Notes under the pieces: model-generated
Database searches by the model: none
Told to the model about the DNA's origin: nothing
What the model saw: only the letters and a program-made list of their open reading frames with translations
Assembly: GCA_051651645.1 (NCBI GenBank)
Contig: JBOFSR010000154.1
Location: forward strand, 1 to 21,240
Reading direction: 5' to 3'
Source of the DNA: JBOFSR01 sp051651645
GTDB taxonomy: Bacteria; Spirochaetota; Spirochaetia; Treponematales; Treponemataceae
Length of the DNA stretch: 21,240 bases
In this document: piece after piece, positions 1 through 6,016 of the stretch
Layout of the letters: each line of letters opens with the position of its first letter
How positions within the stretch are numbered: position 1 is the first letter of the stretch
Position numbers and translations under genes: made by a program

Positions 1-559
1 AATCAATTTTATCAATACGAACACTATCAATGCCCAGTGCTTCTAGTTTTTGGTATGTCACAAGTTCACCTTCTTTTAATTGTAAAACTTTTCTCAAAAT
101 CCACTTGCCAAGATCTTTATTTGGATTTGACATCAAAGCTTTACCAGCATCTTGACAAATTTTTGCCTGCAAATTATTTTTATCAGGCAAAACAAGAGTA
201 AAAATTTGATCTCGATCAGAAAAAAAATTTTGATACCTTTTATGAATCCATTTGGGTACTACAATATACACTTCATTAGGATCACGTAAACGCCCCCTTG
301 CATTCCATTGATTTAGTCCACTTTTTTCCTGAACTTCGCCTGATAGTGGCGAATACAAGGGAAGGTAAATTGTTTCTTTATCTCTAGGAGTGGATTCAAT
401 AGCAAACACAGCTTTTTGATTATATAAAGCTTCTAATTCAACAAGAGGATTTTCTAAAACTGAAACTGGAATATGAAAGCAACTATCTGGTGTATGGAAA
501 TGTTTTAACAGCGTACTTTTTGATAAATTAAAAGAACTATTTTTGTCTTGAAAAGAACT
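1..559 (-). pseudogene. C-terminal part of an NgoFVII-like type II restriction endonuclease (no N-terminal half, no start codon)
   Basis: An open minus-strand frame of about 186 codons runs from just after a TAA at 560-562 to the window edge. It contains GLNQWNARGR, DPNEVYI, PKWIH, KALMSNPN, LGKW, TYQKL and GIDSVRI. From memory these are the conserved strings of the C-terminal B3-like DNA-binding domain of NgoFVII-type restriction enzymes, which recognise GC-rich sites next to a C5 methyltransferase. The usual N-terminal phospholipase-D-like nuclease domain (roughly 200 residues) is absent, and the frame has no ATG. The upstream 76-codon ORF could join it if one A were added to the A5 run near 540-544, but that ORF shows no PLD motif. 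I call it a broken gene that continues left of the window and is probably inactive. The family call rests on motif recall, not on a search. Confidence 0.68.
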
Positions 560-767
560 TTAAAACAATTCGTGAAAGTAATTTATTTATCCAGTCATCT
601 ATTTCTGAAAAAGTAGCAATCTCATCTAAAAAACACAAAAATGGATTTTCTCTGACAAAATCTCCAATAAAAACATGAACATCTTCTTTAAAACTATCAG
701 CGTATGTTTCTGAGTATTCACTCAGCTTTTTCTCCAGATACAAGACTTTTTGCTCAAAATTTAACAT
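537..767 (-). CDS. Small hypothetical protein, 76 aa, in the decayed R-M island
   Basis: I do not recognise this protein. It is acidic to neutral, with a heptad-like N-terminus (FEQKVLYLEKKLSEY) that may form a short coiled coil, followed by a hydrophobic middle (NPFLCFLDEIATF). Its ATG overlaps the TAA of the upstream DUF3883 fragment (ATGTTAA), as in a translationally coupled pair. Its 3' end runs into the NgoFVII-like frame, which lies one base out of phase. It may be a genuine small gene of the lost system, or the N-terminal remnant of a frameshifted fusion with the NgoFVII-like sequence. There are no signal peptide or membrane segments. It may not be expressed, because everything around it is broken. 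Confidence 0.35.
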   Translation of the reverse strand: MLNFEQKVLYLEKKLSEYSETYADSFKEDVHVFIGDFVRENPFLCFLDEIATFSEIDDWINKLLSRIVLKFFSRQK

Positions 768-1119
768 ACAGGCTCTCTTAAATGATATTCTTTTGTCGCT
801 TTTGAATTGATTATCCGCTCCTCAAAGCAAAGATTTTTTAATGGATTATCAATAGTCAAAAATTTGGGTTCTTCATCAAGATTCAAAACTACGGTAATAA
901 TATAATCTTTTTCATATTCTTTTGCTTTGCAATATTCATTTTCCGTTAATCGAAATGTGCCTTTTGAGGATCTGATTCCTTTTATCTCCGCTAAAAATGC
1001 ATGATTTTCCACCGTAACTTGAAAATCGTATCCATCTCCATAAAGCCGAGCATCCTCAAGTGTTCCACCCTTAAAAATATTGATATTCGAAAAATTTGTT
1101 ATAAAAAATAATTCATTTT
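761..1119 (-). pseudogene. DUF3883 (NOV C-terminal-like) domain fragment, 5' end removed by an insertion element
   Basis: The minus frame reads across the domain core: FLAEIKGIRSSKGTFRLT, then NEYCKAKEYEKDYI, VVLNLDEEPK and a conserved NPL. This is the pattern of the DUF3883 domain (E-x-K-G, F-x-L-T-x-N-E, Y-x-L-x-x-V). That domain is found at the C-terminus of several helicase and nuclease proteins in defence islands and is presumed nuclease-related. The frame stays open leftwards from a TAA near 1147-1149, which lies inside the adjacent insertion element, so the real gene begins only at about 1119 and its 5' part is gone. The GTG at 1010-1012 is only an internal codon. The stop at 761-763 overlaps the next small ORF. 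The protein it belonged to cannot be determined. Confidence 0.55.
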
Positions 1120-1298
1120 GGGGCTGTGCCAGATAAGTTAAAACATATCCTTTTTAGCTAAATTATAAATTATTTGCATTTGGTTTGCAACTCCCTTGTT
1201 GTTAAATCTCCATTCACATTCTCGAATGTATAAATGAAAATGTTCTTTGGGAATTCTCATACCACATTTTATTTATTTTTCATTAAGTGGTACAGCCA
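1120..1298 (-). mobile_element. Internally deleted IS1595-family (IS1016-like) insertion element
   Basis: The left edge reads GGGGCTGTGCCAGATAAG, close to the terminal inverted repeats of IS1016/IS1595 elements. The right edge, read on the minus strand, gives GGCTGTACCACTTAATG, a degraded match to the same repeat. Between them, on the minus strand, lies the last 41 codons of a transposase. The element is therefore about 180 bp instead of roughly 0.7-1 kb and cannot move itself. No convincing 8-bp target duplication is visible (left flank TTCATTTT, right flank A-rich), so the right side has probably been rearranged. It interrupts the DUF3883 gene. Confidence 0.6.
1138..1260 (-). pseudogene. 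C-terminal remnant of an IS1595-family transposase
   Basis: ATG at 1258-1260 to TAA at 1138-1140 encodes 40 residues that include KEHFHLYIRECEWRFNNKG, then LAKKDMF. The 'HF-x-LY-(I/L)-(K/R)-E-C-E-(W/F)-R-F-N' string is the end of the DDE domain of ISXO2/IS1595-type transposases. The catalytic Asp and Asp residues are absent. An in-frame TAA a few codons upstream shows this is not an intact gene. The ATG is probably just an internal methionine. Confidence 0.65.
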
Positions 1299-1627
1299 AA
1301 AAAAATGTGCCAAACTGCAAAATCGTAAATATTTACCAAATGAATGCAGGAAATATTAATCGGCATATAGCACCTAACCACATGAAAAAAGATGCATCAG
1401 AAATTAACGAAATATTTAAAAACTGGCAATGAAATTACAGGAAAAGCTAATAAAAACCTTAATTCTGTTTACAGCTATTTGGATGAAGTTTTAAAAAGAA
1501 TATTTTCTTGATAACTCTAAGCTTCTTACAAACACAGAGTTTTCATTAGTACATTGCTACATCTAAATAAAAGAAAGGTACTAAAACCGTAACTGTAAAT
1601 TAAGTTTAAAATACAGCTGACAAATAT
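1299..1627. other. Non-coding or degenerate stretch, no assignable gene
   Basis: Only short open frames are present. On the plus strand, an ATG near 1403 opens a 39-codon frame, MHQKLTKYLKTGNEITGK followed by ANKNLNSVYSYLDEVLKRIF, that ends in TGA near 1511. A shifted frame ending KDASEINEIFKNWQ overlaps it. Together they could be one frameshifted helical protein fragment, but I recognise no family and see no ribosome-binding site. The stretch joins the right edge of the insertion remnant to the truncated end of the HpaII-like nuclease. It is best read as junk from rearrangement. Confidence 0.4.
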
Positions 1628-2347
1628 CTACCAATGAAGAGGTACGTTCTCTATAAAAGCAAAACAAAATTTGCCCAACAAGACTAGGCATTTCACTATC
1701 AACCATTTTAAATTAAACTCCATTGTATCTCGTTCTGGACCAATATACTCAAATTTTCCACCCAGCTGTTCTATCTTATTAATTCTATCTTTGAGTTTTG
1801 TTGCTGATTTAATCGAATTTATTTCATCAATATAATTCTTATTTAATCCTGTAACCCTGAATATAAAATTTGTGTTTCCCGATGCATTTAATAACGTTGG
1901 ATTACTTCCTAAATAAGACTTTATTCCAAAACCTTCATCTTCTTTTTTAATTACCTCACTCTCAATATCCAGTAAAATATCTGCTTTTTGATTGCTGTTT
2001 CCACCTTTAATAATATTAAAACCTAATGCATTTTGGATAATCTTAAATTCGAGAATATCAAATGTATGAGATCCACTTTTAATCTTTGATACTAAAAAAT
2101 TGATTGTTTCTGTGTTTAAAATATCTGCAATATTTACATCGTTTCTTTCTTGGTTTTCTTTGTTTCTAATTGTTATTGTTGAAAGACCCGTCAACATAAA
2201 TTCAATATCCAAATTATGAGTTGTAACTTTATTGATTTTTAAAATACTGCGAGTTTTGTTTAATTTATCATCTGCCAAGGATAACTCTTTATCTAACAGC
2301 AACTTTATAAAAACTAATAACTCGCTCCATTCACCTTTATTGTTCAT
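1612..2347 (-). pseudogene. HpaII-type restriction endonuclease gene (frameshifted and 3'-truncated)
   Basis: This is the nuclease part seen as its own gene. ATG at 2345-2347 has its own Shine-Dalgarno AGGAG at 2358-2362, 10 bases upstream, which suggests it was once translated separately. The conserved HpaII-family strings are present up to about residue 213. At 1705-1709 the frame slips. The frame in use gives KWLIVKCLVLLGKF and stops at 1628-1630, whereas the frame one base away continues as MVDSEMPSLVGQILFCFYRE, then TSSLVDI, which reads like genuine family sequence. One extra A in the AAAA at 1706-1709 would restore it. Even then the sequence loses family resemblance by about 1605, so the last 100 or so residues are gone. 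Probably inactive. Confidence 0.7.
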
Positions 2348-3250
2348 ACTACTCAAACTCCTTTTTTTTGGTGTTAAATGATTTAAATACAACAAAATAT
2401 TTTTTGCTACAGCTTCAACTGCGTCAATAGCGACACTATTACCAAGCTGTTTTAGTGCCTGTGTTGGACTTACAGGAAATGAAAAGTCATCTGGAAATCC
2501 TTGCATTTTTTTCGCCTCAAGATAAGATAATCTTCGTAACTCTCCGTCAACTTCATAATTATCCCAGTTCCTTCTATCATCAATACTAGACCATCTCCCT
2601 CCAACTCTGATAGTAAAGCCAATATCTCTTGTACAGGCACCTCCCCAAACATAACTCATAGTATATTTTAAAGGAATAGGTAAAGGAAAAGTAAAACCTT
2701 TTAGCAATTCTTCATCTCTAAAACCAACAATAAAAACTCTTGCTCTAAGCTGAGGCAATCCATAATCAGATGCATGAATTATTTTAAAATAAAAGGAATA
2801 ACCTAGTTCATCTTCAAGTATGCTCCGAATAGTTTTGAAAGTATTCCCATTGTCATGCGTTATTAATCCTCGAACATTTTCAAGAAAAAACACTCTTGGA
2901 TTTTTTGCCTCTAAAATCTCAGCAATAGTAAAAAATAAATTTCTTCTTTCAGAATTATGATTATCAGCAAATCCTCTTTTTTGTCCTGCTTGACTAAAAG
3001 GTTGACAGGGAAACCATGCACACAAGATATCAAAATCAGGCAAATTCCTTGGTTCAACAGTTCGAATATCTTTATTAAAAAGATTGTTCTCAAATAAAAC
3101 TGGAGAAATTTTTTTGAAATTAGCTTCGTATGTTTTCCAAGCAAATTCATCTATTTCAGATGCAAATACGCACTCTCCACCAAGTCTATGTAAGGCTAAA
3201 TGAAAACCTCCAATGCCAGCAAATAAATCAATAAAAGTAAATTTGCTCAT
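1628..3250 (-). CDS. DNA cytosine-5 methyltransferase fused in frame to a truncated HpaII-type restriction endonuclease
   Basis: Residues 1-300 are a complete C5 methyltransferase that transfers a methyl group from S-adenosylmethionine to cytosine. They contain motif I FAGIGG (9-14), motif IV PCQPFSQAG with catalytic Cys82, ENV (124-126), RAR (169-171) and motif X QLGNSVA. The target-recognition part (RDIGFTIRVGGR, DDRRNWD) resembles M.HpaII-type enzymes, so CCGG is the likely target (inference). From Met302 the same frame encodes an HpaII-type nuclease: NKGEWSEL, KADILLDIE, GFGIKS, PTLLNASG, TNFIF. HpaII itself is about 358 aa; here only about 239 codons remain. I chose ATG 3248-3250 because AGGA lies 9 bases upstream; ATG 3254-3256 is too close to it. 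The methyltransferase is probably active and the nuclease half is not. An 18-codon ORF (3300 leftwards) ends over this start. Confidence 0.85.
   Translation of the reverse strand: MSKFTFIDLFAGIGGFHLALHRLGGECVFASEIDEFAWKTYEANFKKISPVLFENNLFNKDIRTVEPRNLPDFDILCAWFPCQPFSQAGQKRGFADNHNSERRNLFFTIAEILEAKNPRVFFLENVRGLITHDNGNTFKTIRSILEDELGYSFYFKIIHASDYGLPQLRARVFIVGFRDEELLKGFTFPLPIPLKYTMSYVWGGACTRDIGFTIRVGGRWSSIDDRRNWDNYEVDGELRRLSYLEAKKMQGFPDDFSFPVSPTQALKQLGNSVAIDAVEAVAKNILLYLNHLTPKKRSLSSMNNKGEWSELLVFIKLLLDKELSLADDKLNKTRSILKINKVTTHNLDIEFMLTGLSTITIRNKENQERNDVNIADILNTETINFLVSKIKSGSHTFDILEFKIIQNALGFNIIKGGNSNQKADILLDIESEVIKKEDEGFGIKSYLGSNPTLLNASGNTNFIFRVTGLNKNYIDEINSIKSATKLKDRINKIEQLGGKFEYIGPERDTMEFNLKWLIVKCLVLLGKFCFAFIENVPLHW
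2353..2369 (-). promoter_or_regulatory. A8 slippage tract and hidden M-stop/R-start junction
   Basis: On the minus strand an A8 run (2362-2369) leads straight into AGGAG. As written, the methyltransferase reads through into the nuclease (TPKKRSLSSM). With A7 it would instead read TPKKGV and stop at TGA 2353-2355, 5 bases before the nuclease ATG. This is the normal spacing of separate, coupled M and R genes. The length of this tract therefore decides between a fusion and two proteins. Polymerase slippage, phase variation or a sequencing error are all possible. Confidence 0.5.
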
Positions 3251-3302
3251 CTGCATCTATCCTGCATTGGAAGTTTTTTTAGTTCACTATAATAATTCAT
3301 CT

Positions 3303-4054
3303 TTAAATACCAAAAAGATCCATAGGATTCATTTTAAATTGGAGCATATTTGCAGAGGGTCGCCCGCCATCTCCACCTTTTCTTTGTACTTAAATACGTC
3401 CAAGTTTAATGTTTCCTGCTTAGTAATTTCAATATTTCCTTGAGAATAATAATTTAAGACTTCATTCATCGGCTTCAAAGCAGATTTTATGGTTTCACCT
3501 TGCTTGTAAATAACCAACATCCATTCAGCAGAAAATTTTCCTCAACCTTTTAAAATATCTGTGAGGATAAACAGTTTCTTTTCTTGAAAAAATTGTATTA
3601 TTTGACCCTGCTCATCTTGCTCAAATTCATCAACGAACATTCGTCGCTTATCTCGAACATCTTTTTTATACGGCACTAGTTCACCTGTAAAATACTTTAA
3701 AAGTCTCGTAATATCATTTGAAATATTCCATAATTCACTGTACTTATCAACCCAGCGTTTATCTATCTGATTAAATCCTTGTAAATTTGACACTAATTTG
3801 ATTGAAATATTTTGCCAATCAATTTCATCCTTAAACTTAACTATAATTGAAATTTGAACTTGTATATCTGCCTTAAAATGCCCTGATATTTTGACAGCTT
3901 TAACATACTCTATTTCATCTAGCTTATAACCCATAATAACAAGCCATTCTTGAGCTAATGCATTATTTTGTCAAGAATTAAACAATTCAATAACAAAATT
4001 TTCATTTTGAAAACCAGCCTTTGCTGTTTTCGAGCCTTCCTCTACGGTTTTCAC
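3303..4054 (-). pseudogene. Type II restriction endonuclease pseudogene paired with the upstream C5 methyltransferase
   Basis: The gene can be followed from a GTG at 4052-4054, which overlaps the methyltransferase stop (ATGTGA) and has AAAGGAG just upstream, to TAA at 3303-3305 (about 250 codons). Four lesions break it. TGA at 3971-3973 stands where Trp (TGG) is expected, between FNS and QNNALAQEWL. TGA at 3542-3544 stands where Arg is expected, giving G-stop-GKFSAEWM. A one-base deletion near 3400-3418 changes frame. TAA at 3390-3392 lies in the restored frame, which then reads QRKGGDGGR and ANMLQFKMNPMDLFGI. The surviving pieces are 3542-3934 and 3329-3520. I recognise the motifs as a nuclease often found beside C5 methyltransferases but cannot name its specificity. 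Confidence 0.72.
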
Positions 4055-5064
4055 ATATCTCCTTTTATATTGAAAATAGCTTTTTTTAGATTTCCTGCTA
4101 TTGCTTCGATAACATTGATCGTCATCGCATTTCCCACTTGCTCTAAAACGGTAGATTTACTAACAGTTTTCAGTTTATCAATGTAGTCACTGGTGTATCC
4201 TTGCATTCGTAACGCATCATTTTTTGACAATGAATACAACTCGCCACCATAAACATATAAAATCCCTTGCCGCCCTTTTCGTATCGTCGGCACATAGCCT
4301 CTATAAAGCCTTAAATCACTTTGCCGTGTATCTAAAACTAAATAATCCTGCGATAATAAATCACAAAGATCAAAACGATTAGCATTATATTTGTTGCCTA
4401 AATACCTAAGAAAAGTTTGAAACGACGGAGTATTTTTTTCAATTTTATCGGATTTATCCAAAAACAACGACAAATCGTATTCTTGTTTCTGACCCTGCGG
4501 AAATTCAAACGATGAAATTTTTAAATCTTTTCGAATTCCAACAAAATAAATTCTCTCGCGTGAGTGAGGAACGCCAAAATCAAGACTATTCAACACCTTG
4601 TACTGCACGGCATAACCGCTCGAATCCAAAAGATCAAGAATTATTTGAAAATCCTGACCTTTATTGATGTTTACCAAGCCTTTGACATTTTCCAAAATAA
4701 AATACGGAACTTTTTTCTCCTGCAAAATTCGAGATATTCCATAAATGACCTGCCCTTGATGATCTGTCAAGCCTTTTCGCTTTCCAACAATCGAGTATGA
4801 CTGGCAAGGAAAGCCCGCAACAATTGCATCAACAGAGGGTAGCTCGTCTGTATTTATATCTGACAAATTTCCCATTCCACAATGATTTTCCTCGTGCAAC
4901 AACTGATACGAGAGAATCGCTTTTTCATCAATTTCAGCAAAATTAAGGCACGCAAAACCATGTCGCTCTAAGCCAAGACGGCCGCCGCCAATGCCTGCAC
5001 AAAGATCAAAAAACGTGAGCTTGTTTATATTTTGTTGATTAATAGAATTATTTTCGCTAAGCAT
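4051..5064 (-). CDS. DNA cytosine-5 methyltransferase, 337 aa (now orphan)
   Basis: It methylates cytosine at carbon 5 in a specific DNA site using S-adenosylmethionine. Motif I is CAGIGGGRLGL (about residues 21-31), motif IV is GFPCQSYS with the catalytic Cys near residue 93, followed by ENVKG, then RERIYFVG (motif VIII), and QVGNAM (motif X). The target-recognition region contains DTRQSDLRLYRG and PTIRKGRQGILYV; the specificity is not known to me. Length and motif order are normal for the family. The ATG at 5062-5064 has no Shine-Dalgarno but lies 6 bases from a good -10 box, so the mRNA may be leaderless. The stop overlaps the start of the dead partner nuclease, so this enzyme is now a solitary methyltransferase, either kept for epigenetic or protective use or not yet lost. 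Confidence 0.9.
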   Translation of the reverse strand: MLSENNSINQQNINKLTFFDLCAGIGGGRLGLERHGFACLNFAEIDEKAILSYQLLHEENHCGMGNLSDINTDELPSVDAIVAGFPCQSYSIVGKRKGLTDHQGQVIYGISRILQEKKVPYFILENVKGLVNINKGQDFQIILDLLDSSGYAVQYKVLNSLDFGVPHSRERIYFVGIRKDLKISSFEFPQGQKQEYDLSLFLDKSDKIEKNTPSFQTFLRYLGNKYNANRFDLCDLLSQDYLVLDTRQSDLRLYRGYVPTIRKGRQGILYVYGGELYSLSKNDALRMQGYTSDYIDKLKTVSKSTVLEQVGNAMTINVIEAIAGNLKKAIFNIKGDM

Positions 5065-5070
5065 TTTGTC

Positions 5071-5099
5071 ACTATATCAAGAAAAAAGAAAAATTTCAG
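5071..5099 (-). promoter_or_regulatory. Promoter of the C5 methyltransferase, leaderless-type
   Basis: -35 CTGAAA at 5094-5099, 17-base spacer, -10 TATAGT at 5071-5076. The ATG begins 6 bases after the -10, where transcription should start, so the mRNA may have no 5' leader. The -35 is a moderate match. Confidence 0.45.
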
Positions 5100-5177
5100 T
5101 AGGAAAATCGCTCTATTTTAGCGCGTCATCTAAAAAAAATTACAAAGAGGCTAACATTTACACGATAGCAAAAAAAA

Positions 5178-5223
5178 GCTTATAGAAATAGCCAATGATT
5201 TACAAAAGCCTCTTTCTATAAGC
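5178..5223 (-). terminator. Rho-independent terminator, minus strand
   Basis: GCTTATAGAAA (5178-5188) pairs perfectly with TTTCTATAAGC (5213-5223) across a 24-base loop. On the minus strand the stem is followed at once by eight T (5170-5177). It would end transcripts coming from tRNA-Leu and the zinc-ribbon gene before the methyltransferase. The loop is longer than usual. Confidence 0.6.
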
Positions 5224-5247
5224 ATTAAATAAAGAACAGTATATATG

Positions 5248-5319
5248 TTAAGCTTTGGTAAAATTCCCTGTTTTGGAAATCCCTATTTGACTACCTTAGC
5301 CAAACGCATCAAAGCTTAA
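5248..5319. repeat. 10-bp inverted repeat with 52-base loop
   Basis: TTAAGCTTTG at 5248-5257 is the exact reverse complement of CAAAGCTTAA at 5310-5319. It lies just after the stop of the zinc-ribbon gene (minus strand) and before the stronger terminator. No T-run follows. It may be an RNA 3' structure or chance. Confidence 0.35.
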
Positions 5320-5324
5320 AAATA

Positions 5325-5495
5325 TTATTTAAAATCCTTTGGTCGACGTTCAACCCGTTTGCATTGACCACACTCAGCAACGTTTTTTATTTTTCCGTTT
5401 TCAAATAACGTTTTCATAACGACTTCTCCGCCACATGAACAAAAAAATTTATGAGTTGTTATCGAAGTCCGCGAGTTCTTACTTGCTCCGCCCAT
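5325..5495 (-). CDS. Small zinc-ribbon protein, 56 aa
   Basis: ATG at 5493-5495 is preceded by GGAGG at a good distance, and the frame ends at TAA 5325-5327. The protein starts MGGASKNSRTS, then carries two Cys pairs, CSCGG (Cys19, Cys21) and CGQC (Cys42, Cys45), with basic residues after the second pair (KRVERRPKDF). The CxC and CxxC pairs 20 residues apart are a typical one-zinc ribbon. The charged tail suggests RNA, DNA or ribosome contact (inference). I recall similar short proteins from treponemes without a known function. The gene sits directly downstream of tRNA-Leu on the same strand, about 60 bases away, so it may share that promoter. The strong Shine-Dalgarno and conserved cysteines make a real gene likely. 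Confidence 0.8.
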   Translation of the reverse strand: MGGASKNSRTSITTHKFFCSCGGEVVMKTLFENGKIKNVAECGQCKRVERRPKDFK

Positions 5496-5557
5496 GATAT
5501 ACCTCCACTTTTAGTGTATAAAATTGATTTTGAATGCATACTGAGTGCAAACATTAA

Positions 5558-5643
5558 TGCCGAGAACCAGAATCGAACTGGCACGGGAGTTAAAGCCCGA
5601 GGGATTTTAAGTCCCTTGTGTCTACCTATTCCACCATCTCGGC
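5558..5643 (-). tRNA. tRNA-Leu (anticodon UAA)
   Basis: Read on the minus strand, acceptor GCCGAGA (5637-5643) pairs with TCTCGGC and leaves discriminator A at 5558. The anticodon arm is AGGGA-CTTAAAA-TCCCT with anticodon TAA. A long variable arm (CGGG...CCCG) marks it as a type II tRNA, as expected for leucine. The T arm has loop TTCGATT. CCA is not encoded, so it must be added after transcription. It decodes UUA (and UUG by wobble), a frequent leucine codon in this AT-rich genome. Confidence 0.95.
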
Positions 5644-5653
5644 AATGTTCAAA

Positions 5654-5682
5654 AATATAACTGATTTTTTGATTTTAGTCAA
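5654..5682 (-). promoter_or_regulatory. Promoter of tRNA-Leu
   Basis: -35 TTGACT at 5677-5682, 17-base spacer, -10 TATATT at 5654-5659, ending 10 bases before the tRNA 5' end. This is a strong sigma-70-type match. Confidence 0.75.
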
Positions 5683-5746
5683 GAGTTTTGAAAAGCTCTC
5701 CGCCAAAATCTATTTTTTTCAATCATAACGTTTATTATAAAAAGCC

Positions 5747-5774
5747 TTGACAAAACAGCGGTATTTCATACAAT
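5747..5774 (+). promoter_or_regulatory. Promoter of xseB-mutL, leaderless-type
   Basis: -35 TTGACA at 5747-5752, 16-base spacer, -10 TACAAT at 5769-5774. The xseB ATG starts 8 bases after the -10 and no Shine-Dalgarno is present, so transcription probably begins at or within two bases of the ATG. Confidence 0.6.
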
Positions 5775-5782
5775 TTTAGAAT

Positions 5783-6016
5783 ATGAAAAACTTTGAACAA
5801 CGGCTATCTCGCCTTGAAGAACTAGGCGATTCCATAAAAAATCCTGATCTCCCCCTTGAGGATGCCTTAAAAATATTTGAAGAAGGCATTAATCTTGCAA
5901 AAACGCTTGAAAAAGAAGTTGAAAAAATTGAAGGAAAAATTCAAATTTTAATGAATCAGCCCGAGCCTGCAAAAAATACAAAACCCGAGCTAGAATTATT
6001 TTCACAAAATGACTAA
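5783..6016 (+). CDS. xseB: Exodeoxyribonuclease VII small subunit
   Basis: It is the small subunit of exonuclease VII, which with XseA degrades single-stranded DNA from both ends into short oligonucleotides during repair. The 77 aa protein matches the family length and pattern: FEQRLSRLEEL, LPLEDALKIFEEG, then a helical coiled-coil LEKEVEKIEGKIQIL. The C-terminal tail ends with LELF. The start is fixed by the family N-terminus although there is no Shine-Dalgarno; the promoter -10 is 8 bases away. Its last 8 bases overlap the start of mutL, so the two are cotranscribed and probably translationally coupled. xseA is not in the window. Confidence 0.9.
   Translation: MKNFEQRLSRLEELGDSIKNPDLPLEDALKIFEEGINLAKTLEKEVEKIEGKIQILMNQPEPAKNTKPELELFSQND

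Noticed and set aside
1247..1432. 61-codon plus-strand frame over the insertion remnant
   Set aside because: It begins inside the transposase remnant on the opposite strand and crosses the element edge; no ribosome-binding site or family resemblance.
3971..3973. TGA read as Trp, suggesting an altered genetic code or selenocysteine
   Set aside because: The same gene has a second TGA at an Arg position, a frameshift and a TAA, and intact genes here use TGA as stop (for example the 337-aa methyltransferase), so decay explains it.
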